Origin: Sorghum bicolor | Taxonomy: Eukaryota; Streptophyta; Magnoliopsida; Poales; Poaceae | Direction: 5' to 3' | Length of the DNA: 64,000 bases | NCBI RefSeq assembly: GCF_000003195.3 | Contig: NC_012873.2 | Span: 21,602,347-21,666,346 of the forward strand | Part shown: positions 1 through 12,790 of the stretch, one piece after another | Layout of the letters: each line of letters begins with the position of its first letter | Position numbering within the stretch: position 1 is the first letter of the stretch | Notes under the pieces: generated by a model | What the model saw: the letters and a program-made list of their open reading frames with translations, nothing else | Databases searched by the model: none | Told to the model about the DNA's origin: nothing | Program-made: the position numbers and the translations under genes

Positions 1-2049
1 CCAGTCCCTTGGCAAACAAACTAAGCCTAATTGTTATTGTATTTGGATCAGGAGTTACTACAATATTATTATACTTTCAAGTACACATGCTCTCAAACAA
101 TAATTTCCTCCAGATCAAAAGATGGATGCTCTAACCTTCAAATTTACTCATTTCACCTGTAATATGGGGTTTCACAGCTTTTGCATAAGTCTTGAGCAGT
201 CAAAAGATAGAATAATCAAGCTAAGTACTATGTCTCAAATTCTTTGCTATACCAATATTCTAGAGATTTTCATGAGTTTTCAAAATAAAACTCAGAGCTT
301 AATTGTACGACACCCTCAAGTCTCTCAATATATGTGGTATTTATGGTTTGCTTCTTGAGGCATTAATGATGTTATGCCTCCTATAGCTAAAGGTATATAT
401 GGTAGAGCTTATAGGAGTGTCAATAGCAAAGATAGGCATACTAGCAATGCATGTATTGTAAAGTCAACTAATGGATCCATATAGAATCGAGGCATACAAT
501 CAAACCAAGATGTGCATGTGTATGGAATATGGTGGATAGGTGCATTTGTGGTATTTGTGGCTAATTTCTATTTCTTTGGGAATAGCTCTCTATTGAAACT
601 TTTCAGGAAAGACATGGGCTATCTTTGTTATTTATTTTTATTCAGAGAGGCGGGCATCTAGTACCCATTGTTTTAATTACTGGGACACTTGTCTATCTTT
701 TACTCCATTTTCTTCTTTTTTTCATGGCCAGATGTATCATTTGAATACAATAAATGATCAGAGAGGTAATAATAATAACTTTAGAGCATTTATGATGGGC
801 TTTATCCTATGGGTATGGTTTATGTTGGTGTTTACTCCCAATGTAGGGATAATGCATATGTTAACTGAAGTGTGTACGTGATCTTGGTTTTAAAAGCATG
901 ACAAGACTCTGATAAGGTATACTTCAAAGGTTGACTAAACTCAATGTACAGCAAGCAGCATAAATGTGCAAAAGTTTCCTATCTCTAAGGTATAATTTTA
1001 AGCTTTGGTAGGAATTCAAACTTGTCATACAAGAGCTCATCATGTAAATTTTAAATTTTCAAAATAAATCTCCGAAGCTTAGTAATGCTATGAATAAGAT
1101 AAATAGTAGCTTAGACTTTCAATGATCATATCAACCAACTACCTAGACTTCGCTCAAACTTATGCCTCCACAAGTTGCAGGTTCAGAATAAATTCTCCAA
1201 TTAAAAAAACCATGTTTAGAGACAGCGAGATTCAAGTTTGGTAGCTAGGTAAGCATTATACAAAGCAACTATTTATCATCTCCGAGACAAATTTTTATGT
1301 TCATAAATCTTTAATTAGCTCTAGCCGGAACTAACTTTAAATTATACTCTAATATGTATATGACTAAGTATTTGTTTTGTTTTAATTTATTATATATCTT
1401 TTTATGGTTTTATATTAAATACCTGTTAAAAGACTCTATGACTTTGTGGACGTTCATGAGCCCACATATTTTTGGTATTTTATGATTATCTATATAAAGT
1501 AAATTAATAATCACCTAGGTGTAGTCACCTGATAACTAGGGGATGCTCCTCCCCCAAGCTAGATGGTTGCAATACTAGGTGTAGATGTCCTTTAGAGTGA
1601 TCTAACTAGTAGCGGACCTGGTGGGTGCCACTGATAGACTCTCTCCTTGCTATGATGTAATTCCTGCATAAATACTCTCCACAAAGAGAAACCAAAACTC
1701 GAGGCTAGAATTAGTTAATGGGTTAGCGATCAGCCAAAGAGTAATTGATCTCCTTTATGAGCTAGTTTTAATGTTGTCTAATTTAAATAGGATTTCAATT
1801 TTCTATTATATTTTTGAATTTTCTAATTATGATGCAGGAATTTAAATATGAATGCTATATTTTTGTCGTTTTTATTTTATGCCACCACAGCAGATATTCC
1901 TTCGGAAAATACCATAGTGTATCCACATGGGGCCTATGATGCCATGAGTAATGTAGTAAATATTTTTGTTGTTTTTATATCTTTTAGTGTGTAAGCAAAA
2001 TAATACTACTAAATAAATTACAAATGCATTTAAAGAGATAACTACCATT
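1..2049 (-). other. Noncoding 3' tail of element F
   Basis: About 2 kb between the end of the protease reading frame and the 3' end of the element. I see no convincing ORF. It aligns in order with the tails of G, A2, C, B and A1, sharing blocks such as the pyrimidine-rich stretch near 650-720 with a GGACACTTGTC motif. A PPT-like sequence (CCTCCCCCAAGCT, 1548-1560) marks the boundary after the protease module. Confidence 0.7.
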
Positions 2050-2990
2050 CTAACCTTATGGCTAGGGTACGGAATTTAAAGTCTACTAACAGGACTCACA
2101 TAGAGGGGAGCACTTACTCAGTGGGTTCATCGTCTAAGGTAACCTCAGTCAACTCCCCATTTCATGGTGATGTGTCACGTGCATCTTCCTTCCATCTCGC
2201 TTCGGTCTCTTTTGCTTCTTTCTTCTCTAGCTCCAACTCTTCATCTTTGTTCTCCTTCTCCCACACTTCTAATCATGCTAGGATCTCCTCTCTCTATTCC
2301 TTGGTGATTTGGTCCATCCTTTCAGCTTCTTCTGCTCATTCACTCCAGCGGGGTGCTTGCGTGTTCTCTTCTTGCTCCGTGAAGCGATCTTCATATTTCA
2401 CAATCTTGCTAGGAAAGTCTTCCCATCTGCAGTGAGGCTGGGCAGCCTGACAGTGGGCTTGGCGTCTTCTCCTATTGCATTGCTTCCTGATCTGCTCATG
2501 GTTAACTTATGTTTTAAATTGACAGTGTACCTTTCTGGCAGGTAGGTTCAAGTGGATATGCCCGGATCCAATGTAGATGTTGGCGTTGGCTGTGTAGAGG
2601 AACGGTCTTCCCAAGAGGATCGGGGAATCATCGTCTCCCTACATGTCAAGAACTAGAAAATCTGCAGGTATATATTGTCCTTGAATTCTTACCCATGACA
2701 TCCTTGTCCACTCCTTCAGGGAACCTTAGTGATTGATCATCCATCTGCAGCTAAATACATGTTGGGTATAAAGGTAAATTAAATAACTCATTATATACCT
2801 ATTTTGACATTACATTGCAGCATGATCCAGTGTCGCAGATGGTGTGGGCGAAGGTGGTGTTGGAAATGGCTTGGTAGCATATGATCATTCTCTATGTTGA
2901 GAGTAGTGATCAATTGAGTTGTCTCCGTAGGTGCATGCTTGGTCCTCCTCCATCTTCTGTTGTTTCTATTGCTCTTCTTTTTTGGCATTG
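2050..2990 (-). pseudogene. F second aspartic protease (PR2) with acidic/basic tail
   Basis: Reading on the minus strand, a broken frame carries a retropepsin-type active site CDTGS near 2830, an LQMDDQSLRFPEG strand, and the typical C-terminal motif SPILLGRPFL near 2600. After a stop near 2507 comes a Glu/Lys-rich stretch, likely coiled coil, down to about 2060, with several further stops. The domain follows PR1 (3013-3475) in the same polyprotein order, giving two proteases in tandem. At least two stops and a frameshift lie between the active site and the tail, so it is not functional. Confidence 0.65.
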
Positions 2991-3012
2991 GTTGCTATTC
3001 TTGCTCTTCTTG

Positions 3013-3475
3013 TTAATGGAATTGCTTCGGGGCTGCAGGAGCTTTCACGACGCGGTTCTTGAATGTGAATCTCTCTTTCTTGTCCTTCATGGATAGGACA
3101 ATCTTGGCGTACTTTGCATAGATGATGGCCTTTGTTGTGCACAAGAATGGTGTGCCCAAAATGATGGGTGCCTTCTCATCTACTCCTGTCTCCATGACCA
3201 CGAAGTCCACTGGGACATATGATTGCCCCACTCTAATGACAACTTCTTCTAGTACTCCTCCAGGCTAGCAAATGGACTGATCTGCAAGCTGCAAACGCAT
3301 ATTTGTGTACAACAGGGGATCATTTAATATTTTTCTCATAAGTTACCTTGGGCATGGTATTAACACTTGTGCCGAAATCACAAATAGCCTCTAGAAAGCT
3401 GTGGCATCCTATAGAGATAGGAATGACAGGTCTTCCAGGGTCTCCCATCTTCTCTGGTAGAGAGTGGTCAATCCA
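3013..3475 (-). pseudogene. F first aspartic protease (PR1)
   Basis: Directly downstream of gag. The minus strand reads GRPVIPISIG, then the active-site motif CDFGTSVNTMPK near 3380, LQLADQS, VPVDFVVMETG and APIILGTPFL. This is the Athila-type order of retropepsin motifs: catalytic Asp, LADxS strand, and ILGRPFL, here with Arg replaced by Thr. A frameshift near 3330 and a stop near 3270 break it. The frame after ILGTPFL ends at 3013 in a basic segment. The motifs support protease identity; function is lost. Confidence 0.75.
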
Positions 3476-4963
3476 CTATACATCTATAGGCTCAATATGA
3501 CATTGAGTTGCTTTGTGAATATCAACAAGGTTAGCAGTTTCTAAATCTTCTGGTTGGCTTGGAATGTTGCATTTTTCTAATGGAGGAACAACATCAGCTA
3601 ATTGAGCTAATTGTGATTCTAGCATTTTATTGAAACTATGTTGATTCTTTATGGTAGAAGCCAAAGTATCCATTCTAGTATGTATGTTTTCCAAAGTTTT
3701 ATCATTTGATGTTAGTTTCCTAGTCATTTGATCTAGTAGTTTGGATTGAGCAGTAACTAATTCTCTCAAAGGCAGAAGGTTGTAATTATTAAAATTATTA
3801 GCTTGGTTGTTACCTTGGTAATTGCCTTGTCGAGGTTGCTAGTTCCACCCTTGATTTTGTTGAGGACAATAGTAGGTGTTGTTGTTGATGAAGTTAACAT
3901 CCGCTTGTAGTGTAGGGCAACTGACGGAGTGCCCATAGTCTCCACATTCTTCACATGTCATATGGGAATCATTGATGTACATGACTTCCTTCGTCTCTAT
4001 GTCGACCTTCTTCATGATGAGGTCTAGCTTGGCAGTGACCATGTTAGCTTTCTTAAGATGATGGATTCCTCCCCCTTTCTTCCAAGGCTAAGTACGTTCT
4101 TCATTGCATGTTGAATTTGAGGCCATCTTCTCAACAAGTGCTTTAGCATCCGAGAGCTTAAGTGATAGGAAAGCTCCCCCAGCTGTAGCATCAATAGACT
4201 CACGGGTACTAGATATGAGCTCGTGATAGAAAGTCTGCATTAACAGCCACTCCTCTATCCCATGATGAAGAAAGTCTTCAATTTAATTCTGGAATCTTTC
4301 CCATGCTTCAGTGAATGATTCATCATGTTGTTGTTGGAAACTTGTCATCTTCCCACGTAGAGCATTGGTCTTGGCTGTAGGAAAGAATTTTGCTAGGAAA
4401 GCAGCCGAGCATAGGTCCCATGTATTGTGTTTGTCTTTGTTGATGTAGAACCACTGGTTTGCTTTCCCCAATAATGAGAATGGGAAAAGACAGAGTAAGA
4501 TAGCATCTTTTGATACTCCTCTGATTGTGAAGGTGCTGCAGATCTCTAGAAAGTGTTGTAAGTGTGCACTTGCATCTTCATGACCTTTTCCACAGATTTG
4601 GCTAGCTTGAACCATGGTAATGAGAGCAGGCTTGAGCTCGAATTCATTCTCCCCGGTGTTGACTACTGTTCTAGTCTGAATGTTCGCTATTGTTGGGGCA
4701 GAGAACTCTCATAGTGTCTTGTCAGCCATATTTTCAAACTCAGGATCTAGGTTTTCACATAAATGCTCTTATATTTGTTCTTCTACTTGTTCCTCAAATT
4801 CCTCTTCCAATGTTGGAGCTGGCTTCTCCGAAGAGCTAGCTTGAGCAGCAGAGGGTGTTCTTGATGGCGATTCAAATTTGTCCCTTGCTTCTACAAACTT
4901 CTTCTTTCTAAGGAGTTTCTCTGAACTGTTAGTAAAGTTTCTTCGAAGAGAAAAACCATTCAT
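3476..4963 (-). pseudogene. F gag (retrotransposon capsid) with zinc knuckle
   Basis: One minus-strand frame from ATG at 4963 holds a Lys/Glu-rich N-terminus, a retrotrans_gag-type capsid domain (GKGHEDASAHLQHFLEIC, FPFSLLGKANQWF, AFLAKFFPTAKTNALR, SFTEAWERFQ; about 4285-4615), and a near-CCHC knuckle CEECGDYGHSVSC (about 3925-3965, one residue short of CX2CX4HX4C). It ends with an Asn/Gln-rich linker and a coiled-coil segment (3476-3769). All pieces share the same frame, interrupted by stops at about 4769, 4283 and 3839. Gag would form the virus-like particle. The lineage is Athila-like by motif spacing. Confidence 0.85.
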
Positions 4964-5093
4964 TCATCACCCTGCATAAGATAGGAAAATGATAACGATC
5001 AAGGGTGTACCTAATTGAGTTAGAGATCGATTGGTAATATGACTTTATCCATGTTTATATATGTTATCAATATATCCCAAGTTTATTGTGCCT

Positions 5094-5111
5094 TCCCCGG
5101 CAACGGTGCCA
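5094..5111 (-). other. F primer binding site (tRNA-Asp)
   Basis: The minus strand reads TGGCACCGTTGCCGGGGA, one mismatch from the 3' end of plant tRNA-Asp. It lies 8 bases inside the 5' LTR terminus, with the spacer AGCATTTT. The same spacing occurs in G, A1, A2, B and D. Confidence 0.85.
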
Positions 5112-5119
5112 AAAATGCT

Positions 5120-5182
5120 TGTTGACATTTACCACCGTCATTACTAAAAAGCAGAAATAAATCCCACCCCTAACAACAACGC
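5120..5182 (-). repeat. F 5' LTR, U5-end fragment (split by element G)
   Basis: This is the last 63 bases of the F LTR, ending TGTCAACA on the minus strand next to the PBS. It is cut at 5182 by G, whose AACGC duplication (5178-5182 and 21193-21197) shows that the rest continues at 21198. Confidence 0.85.
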
Positions 5183-6685
5183 TGTTGACACTTGCTAACA
5201 CTACTTGAATACTAGGTTGTTATCCCCAGCATGGCACTAGAGTGTACTAAGGTGTTTATGAATATGAAGGCTCTCTAGAAAATAATCTATTCTATTCGCA
5301 AGCGCACAGATAAAATACCTCATTGTAGCATTTCACTAGGAAAGTATTCCGGGTACCATTATTTATTTTTTACTTAAGAGAACGGCGAAAGTGAAAGCAA
5401 GGGTAAAAGCTGTCAAGGCATAGACTAAAGATAAACTTGCAAGAACATGATTACTAATGAGAAACTCGTCACACAGTCACTTGCTTTGGCAGGGGGTAAG
5501 CCATAATAATAAATATAATGAAATATAAGCTCATGGGTAAACAACACAGCGATTAGAAATAGACTACTCCACATAAATGTAAGGTCACGTTGGACTAGCT
5601 AGAGAATGGATTCTGGGTATCTACTATCTACTAAGTCACAATATACTCTAGTTATCTACAAGATCATATATAGCATAAAAAACTCTTCATTCATGTATAA
5701 GGAACATTGCTAAAGTAAATCAGAACATAGCAAGACTTACTCCGCAATACAAAATTTGCCTATCCTATCAACGGAGGGTGGACTATATAAGAATCAATGA
5801 AGCTATCACCATCGCGAACTACCACACGACCCGGCTAATAGGATACATTTGTAGGTAAATAACATCTAAGCATGACGCCCACATGTAATCTACCACTTAA
5901 CTCCCGCGCGTCAAGGGCTAAGCGCTTTGCAAACTTATACATAAACTCATTATCAATCATAACTATATCAAATTTAGAACTAGAGCAAACTAAGAACATA
6001 ATAAATAGAGACATAATGCAATTAGAGTAAAGTAGAAGAGAAAAATATGAAATAATACCAATCTTTATTGATGAAGATCCGAAATCCAGAGCACTAGGCT
6101 CTACTTCTCTAATTCTATCTAATCAATCCTATAGAACTTGAAGGATTTGGAGTAGCTAATTCTAATTCTCTTTGGGAGAGAAATTCCTAAAGCCTAACTT
6201 TGATGGCTTCCTCTCATAATGATTTCTCCTCCTCCCCTAGGGTGGAGAGGCCTTGCTTATATAGCAACCTCAAGTGAATGTGGGCCGTCGGATCAAACTG
6301 ACCTTAATCACACGGTTATTCTTGAAGATTAGAGGTGGTGGAGCACGATCCAGAATACAGAGCCTGATTGGCTGCTGCAGGTGGGCGTGCGCCCAAGGGG
6401 GTTGGGCGGGCGCCCTGCCCCCAGGCCCGTCTGGCCTCTCGTTCGCTCCCGTGGCTTCTAGACTCGTCTAGATTAAGGAAAATTGCGCGGCACGTAATTA
6501 TCTCGTTGTAAACCTGACGTGTGGGCCTTCAATCCATATTTTTTAATAACCCCCTGCAGAAATAGACAAACACCAAAACTCATGGAATTCTGTCAAATAA
6601 AACCCTAATTCTAGGTGTTTGGTGCATATTGATCCTTTTCCATGTTTAGTTGACGGTTAAATTTTGTACATAAGGACCGTCAACA
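5183..6685 (-). repeat. G 3' LTR
   Basis: Begins TGTTGACGG at 6685 and ends TGTCAACA at 5183 when read on the minus strand. A TATA box (TATATAAG in sense, near 6256-6263) lies downstream of the GC-rich block with GGGCGCCCGCCC-like motifs near 6390-6420. The PPT (AACTCCCCCAAGCT, 6686-6699) abuts it on the right. Confidence 0.92.
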
Positions 6686-8166
6686 AACTCCCCCAAGCTA
6701 CCCTTTGCTCGTCCCTGAGCAAACAGCTAAACTCAGATGGATCAGGAGTTCCTTTGATGTTTTCTTTCCTGACAGGCACACATGCTTTCATATAAAATTC
6801 TCCCATATTAGAGTGAAGTCTGCACTTAAGCCTTGAGTAACTGAAAGACAAAATAATTAAGTCAAGCACTATTCCTCCTGTATATACTTCACCTTTGTTC
6901 TGGAGTTTTGCATATGTTTTCAAAAATAAAGCTCAGAGTTCCCAGCTATGATTCTCTCAAGTCTCTCTATATGTGGTATTTGTGGATCCTTACAAAGATG
7001 TCACCTACCCATAGCTAATGGAATATTCAAGTGGAGCTCATAGGAATGAAAAACAGCTCTTACATATGTTGTCTAATCGAGCCATGGATCCAAAGGAACT
7101 TAGAATATAATTAAATCAAGATGTGCATGTGTGGTGGAGTAAATGATAGTGATGGTAAAAATGTATAAGTGATGATAAAACTTACTTCTCATTGCTCCTC
7201 ATATTGCTATCTCTCCTCCTTTCTTGATCTTTGATTTGGAAGAACATGGGCTATCATTTTTTTCTTCTTTTTTTTCAGGTGGGTAGTAAATACCCCTAAT
7301 TCTATTGTCGGACACTTGTCCATTTTTTCCGCTCAGGTGGGCATCTTTGTGCCCCTAATTTTACTCCGGACACTTGTCCATTTTCACCTCTCATCTCACT
7401 TTTTTTTCTTTCTTTTTCGAGGTTCCGGACACTTGCCCCTTTTTATTTCCTCGCATATTTTTACATAACCCATGCCTCTTCTGCATTGAATCTTTTTGGA
7501 GAGAGAGAATAACAACACTTGGGACAGTGAGTGATAATATTTTTAGCAATTTTAATGAATGGTGGTGAATGGTGTAGTAGATGTGTGCAAGTGAATATCT
7601 TAATTTATCCACATGAAAAGCTCCTAAGGGTCTACACAGCTCGATCAAACTCGATGTGAATATAAGTAGCAAAAGATGTTATAGCAAGTATGGCTGTGGT
7701 AGGAATTTTGTCATGCTAAGAACTCATCATGTGATTTGCAAGTTTTTAAAATAAATCTCCAGAACTTAGTGTTGTAAGAACAAGATAAACAGTAGCTCAA
7801 ACTTTATATCATGCCTTTCTCTTACCTAGACTTTAGTTTTAGGCTCATGCTCCCATAGATATTAAATTTCAGGTTTTAGTAATTCTTGGGAGAATTCTAA
7901 TTTGAAAGCTAGGTACAGAGCAATCATCATTTCCATCATGCATCTTTTTTTGGTTTTCATTTTCTAAAGCACACTTATCTACACTCTTTTTATGTGGTTT
8001 TTATATTTAAGGAATGTAATAAATTAAGCAAGAAATTATTTATTGGTTTTCTAAGTTTTTTTTATGAAATAATAAAATAGAAGAATGAATAAGAAAAACA
8101 AATAAAAACTTACTCGATAAAATGGGGAGGAACTCCCCCAAGCTGGATGCTGCTGTGTCGGTCCTA
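6686..8166 (-). other. Noncoding 3' tail of element G
   Basis: About 1.5 kb with no supported gene, between ORF2 and the PPT. It contains three copies of a degenerate repeat of about 58 bp ending in GGACACTTGTCC or a variant (7310-7321, 7368-7379, 7427-7438), embedded in pyrimidine-rich sequence. The same block recurs in A2, B, C and, inverted, A1. An internal PPT-like motif AACTCCCCCAAGCT sits at 8131-8144, just after the ORF2 stop. Confidence 0.75.
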
Positions 8167-8488
8167 CTAAATGTTCCAGAATCACATCATGGTGGTGATG
8201 TTGTCGTGCATCGTCGTGGTGTCTTGCCTCAGTCCTTGTACTGCAGTGGCGTGGTCCTGGTTCCACTTTTGTTGCTGTTCCAGGAGTCCTCCATGTTCTG
8301 CTTGCCTATCTTGGATGGCAAGAAGGGTGTTGTCGGTGCGGGAGAAAAAGGCGCCAGCCTCTTGGTAGTAGTCGCTGGAGAACACATAGGAGGCGTCGGA
8401 GTACCTTCCTGCATCAAATTAGGGCTGGGGCCTAGACCCTGAAGCTCCGAACGGATCAGTGGAGTACCTGCTTGTATGGAAAGGCGGG
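8167..8488 (-). pseudogene. G ORF2, C-terminal part (separated by A2)
   Basis: Continues the reading frame broken at 16425. Translated on the minus strand it gives DYYQEAGAFFSRTDNTLLA and a Gln-rich helical segment (IQDRQAEHGGLLEQQQKWNQ), then a stop at 8167-8169. The same C-terminus and stop position occur in ORF2 of B (51983-52250). The left duplication of A2, GCGGG, is 8484-8488. An internal stop lies near 8423. Confidence 0.75.
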
Positions 8489-9715
8489 TGTTGATATTTG
8501 GTAACGCCATCAAGAAATGATCCGCAAGCGCACGAATATCGGTGAGCACTTCACCCGGGAGGTTATCTAGAGTATCATATTTATATTTTTACCACTAAGA
8601 GAAAGCGTGCATCTGACTAACCAAATCTATTGCTACTACCCTTTAGGCTACAAAGAATGTTTCTCGATGTGAGCGATGTATAGAGAAGACTGCAACCGTA
8701 GTCTCGTTCTAACCTTGGTAAGGATGATCTACTGTTCTATTGGGGAAGCTCACGGAATCTAGACACCACAAAGGATGTTCGACCCGCACCTATAAACCCT
8801 ACCCGTCCTGCTAATGAGATGTGGGCTGCAAAGGTAACTCGGAAATGTCACGTTCCTCGCTACTACCACGGTCCAGCTAGTCAGGGGATATCTATGAGTA
8901 CCCTAGCCCAAACACCACGTTTACGGTAGCAATGATTAGTCTAAACTCAACCGAAAGAGATTAAAGTAAACTCATAAACCAAAGAACAATAAAACAAGAA
9001 CTTACTAGAATTTAGAAGTCGAATTACTGAAGAATCCTAGGAGCAAACCTCGGGTTAGGAGAACTTCATCCCACAGGTACAACCTCGGAGTAGACACCGA
9101 CAGGCCGGGTTTCCTCCGATCTACACCTCCACTCTATCTCTCTCAATCTAGTAGAACTTTGAAGAACTAATTCTACTCTCACATTGGATGCTAAGCCCTA
9201 AGTCTATGTAGAGGAAAGGTTATCCTTCGAGGGCACCTCTCAACTCTATAATGAACTTGTTCTCCTCCAGGGGCCAGGGGGTCTGCTTATATAGTCCCCT
9301 CAGGTGAATGTGGGCCGTCGGATCAAACCGACATTGATTGAACGGTTATCCTTCATCCTTCAGGTCGGTGGAGCGTAATCCGCGAGACGGGACGTGATTG
9401 GTCTCTACGTTAGGGTGGGCACCCTCGGGGGGAGGGTGGGCGCCCTACCCCCGGGCCCGATCACCTTCCCGTTCGTTCCCATGGCTTCTGGAGTCTTCTA
9501 GATGATAGAAAATTGCGCGGCACGTTAATATCTCTATGTAAACCCGACGTGTGGGCCTTTCTTTCGTATTTCCTGATAACCCCCTACAGAAATAGACAAA
9601 CACCAAAACTCGTGGAATTCTGTCAGATAAAACCCTAAGTTTAGGTGTTTGTTGCATTTGGATCCTTTTCTTTATTTATTTGATGATTATATTTGGTACT
9701 TAAAGACCGTCAACA
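8489..9715 (-). repeat. A2 3' LTR
   Basis: 1227 bp, TGTTGACGG at 9715 to TATCAACA at 8489 on the minus strand. The sense TATA box (ACTATATAAGCAG) is near 9285-9298. Upstream of it in U3 is a GC-rich block with variants of the GGGCGCCC motif (9410-9455). The PPT (rc of AAGTCCCCTAAGCTT) is 9716-9730. Confidence 0.92.
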
Positions 9716-11890
9716 AGTCCCCTAAGCTTACCTCTTGCTCGTCCCTGAGTAAGGATGGACTCAAGAGTTTCTGCAGTGGTTTCATGCCTTAAAAGTAAGA
9801 TCTCATCTCTGAGTTAAAGTAAACTGTTAAGACTTAAAACTTACTCATTTTACCTTTCACCATGGGGCTTGCAACCGTCACTTGTGTCTTGAGCAGTTAA
9901 AAGATAGAACGGTCAAGTCAAGCGCCATGTCTCTTATTCTTGATCTGCTATAGCTTTAGAGTTTTTGAAGATTTTCAAATAAAACTCAGAGATTCCTTGT
10001 ATGACTCTCAAATCTCTCTTTTGTGGTATTTCTGGATCCTTTCCAAGGCAGTAATGGTATATGCCATCTATCAAAGTATGTGGTATTTTTGGTATGAGGC
10101 ATAGTGATATTGCCTTCTCTCTCACCCTACTCTAATATGGTTTTGATATGTGGAGCTCATAGGTGGGAGACAGATAATACAAACTTACAAGACAATTATT
10201 GCATAGTCAAACCGTGGATCCAGAAGAACAAGTCAATAAGTCAAATCAAGATGTGCATGTGTGGCGAGTGAATGGTGTATGGTGATAATGGTGATAACAA
10301 TGGTGAAAGTCTAATTCTACTTTTGCCCTTTTTAGGGGACACATACCTTTCTTGCACTTTGAAGATTTTTGAGGAGAATGAGATGCTCTATATTTTCTTT
10401 TTCTTTTCTCTCAGGTGGGTATCTTGTACCCCTAATTCTACTGTCGGACACTTGTCCATTTTTACCTCTCGTCTCACTTTTTCTTTTCTTTCGAGGTTCC
10501 GGGCACTTGCGCCTTTTTATTTCCTCGTATTTTTCCTTCTTTTTTTAGAGCACTCATCTCCTAAAATAATGTAGCAAGTGGTAGAAACCAAAATAACTGG
10601 AGCATTTATTTCACAAGGAATAACAGAGATAGGAAAATATTTTTGGCTATTCTCTCCCAGATTAGGAGTAGAATAATTTTGGGTGAATCTGGAGATGGAA
10701 ATGAGTGGATATATGTGGATACGTACTTCCGGAGTAGAAGTAGCATGTATGAATTAACGTGCAAGTGGATCTTGATTTTAACCGCATGACAAGCTCCTAA
10801 GGGTGTACACAGCTTGACCACACTCAATACTCATAAGCAGTAAAAAGTAAATGTATGGTTCATAGCCTAATAAGCATGTATATATGGCTGTGGTATGATT
10901 TTAAACTCTCCTCATACAGGAACTCATCATGTGTTATTTTAAAGATTCTCAAAGATAAAATTCTCCAGAATTCTAGCATCTCAAGGAACAGATAAACAGC
11001 AGCTCAACCTTTTCATATCATATCCGTTAACGACTTAGACTTCACATCAACTACTCTTCCCACAAGTTTAGGTTTAGAGTAAATCTTAATTCATAACAGT
11101 CATGCCTAAACTTGAGAGAGATTTTAATTTTGAGAACTAGTCATGGCAGACCAACTATTCATTAATTCCATGTGAGAGCTTATCATTTAAGTTCAGTTTG
11201 GCCTAGACACTTTATTTATTTATTTAGCAAACTAAGAAAAGATATATATAAGCAAAAAAATTTTATTTGGGTTTTCATGATTATGCATCTTTTTATTATT
11301 TGAGTAAAGTATAAATGCGAGTAGAAACACTTAGCTGGATAAATGGGGGTGCTCTCCCCGGAGCTAGATTTTGACGTAATTTCTTCTGATATAGCTAGCA
11401 GGTGGTGGAGGTGTATTTGAATGTCGGCAGCACCCTGACAGCAATTAGAATGTCCTCCGTCTGCTAGTCTTCTTTGATCCTTGAATTCTGTGGAGCTCAA
11501 ATAGACAACAAAGCTTTGTGGAACTGGTTAAGTGTTAGCATAAATATCTTGCCTTTATTATGTTGAGCCTCCTCAATAAATGTTACTCTCTCTGGTAGGA
11601 TCACAAATTTATTTTTATATTCTCATTTTTATAGGACAGGAATATATTTATTTCATTTTTATGCCACCACAGTGAATATACTTATGGGTTTTATGCCATG
11701 AGCATACCCACATGGGCCTTACTATTTTTAACATTTTTATTTTCTTTTCGAGATGATATGAACCTGATTAACTAAGCAATCTATTTTAAATAATTGAAGG
11801 GAAAAGGATAACTACCAAGTTTACCTCTTGGCAAGGTGTTCGGTGTTTTTAAGTCCTCCGAACGGGACTCTCCGTTTTCTCAGTTGTCCT
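9716..11890 (-). other. Noncoding 3' tail of element A2
   Basis: About 2.2 kb with no supported coding region. It aligns block by block with the tail of C (25852-28029) and, inverted, with A1 (46202-48279). It contains GGACACTTGTCC (near 10445) in a pyrimidine-rich tract and an internal PPT-like element with a short GC hairpin (GGGGGTGCTCTCCCC, 11345-11359). Confidence 0.75.
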
Positions 11891-12790
11891 GGGATTCACT
11901 GGATGGCGTAGTCGGTGATTTTGGTGGCGCCTCCTCTTCGTGTATAACTATCTTCTCTCTCCACACCTGACTCGGTGCTACGCTCTCCTCAGGACTGTTC
12001 TATTCAAGCTGTATGTCTTCAGACCTTCAGACCTTACCACTTCTCCTTCGTAGTCTGCCGATCCGTCCTTGATGATTTGCCTCCTCTGGTTGCGGTTGCG
12101 TTGTCTTCTTCTTGTCCTGACCTATTTAGAGTCTTCAACTATATAGTTAGGGTCAGTAAAATAGCGACGTACCTTCTTAGGGGAAGTGCATGTGGACTTC
12201 TCCGGTTCCAATGTAGATGATTGCTTTAACGGTGTTGAGGAACGATCTCTCAAGGACGATGGGTGGATCATACTCGTCTTCTCCCATGTCAATAACCTTC
12301 AACCTTTCGAAATGTCTGATCTGCTATCTAGAGCTGGGTCATCCTTTTTGGTCAGAAATGGTGACTTAAGTCGACGATCTTGACCTCCTTGAACTATAGT
12401 GACCATCTTAGCTGACTCGGTCCACATTTGCTTGTTCTTGTTCCTCTTGTTGGTCCTCTTCCTCGGTTCATGTCGGGATGGCTTTGAAATTTGTGTAGTC
12501 TTGTTCTTGAAGGAAAATGTCCCCTTCCCCTCCTTGATGTAGAGACTAATCTTGGCAGCACTAGCGTAGATGACAACTCCCGAGGTGTTCAGGAATGGCC
12601 TCCCTAAGTAGTTGGGCCTCTGTTGATTCCAACCTTGATTTTGTTGAGGACGGTTGTAGTAGTAGTAGTTGTTGTTGATGTAGTTTACGTCCTCAAGCAT
12701 TTTAGGGCAGTGATTGCCTAAGTGTCCAGTATCTCCAGTGTGTTTGTGCTCGTAGATCCAGGTTTTTCACTTGGTGGAGTCTGGGAGTTG
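11890..12790 (-). pseudogene. A2 zinc-knuckle remnant with truncated PR1 and PR2
   Basis: The minus strand reads a degenerate knuckle (HTGDTGHLGNHCPKM, near 12700-12745), an Asn/Tyr-rich linker, then jumps directly to LGRPFLNTSG of PR1. The catalytic half of PR1 (about 100 codons or more, present in C at 58090-58350) is deleted in frame. Then comes a basic linker, and PR2 is joined from KKDDP to the LADQTFRK region, losing its CDTGS site (about 55-60 codons). After a frameshift the PR2 tail (IGTGEVHMHFP, basic RRQRNRNQRR) continues to about 11890. The protease function is lost in both domains. Confidence 0.75.

Noticed and set aside
2058..2435. Ser/Phe-rich plus-strand ORF of 125 codons
   Set aside because: It is the mirror of the Glu/Lys-rich tail of F PR2 on the minus strand, and Ser/Leu/Phe richness is what that antisense would give.
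5094..5111. tRNA-Asp-like sequences near LTRs
   Set aside because: Only 18 bases match and they always lie next to a 5' LTR. They are primer binding sites, not tRNA genes.
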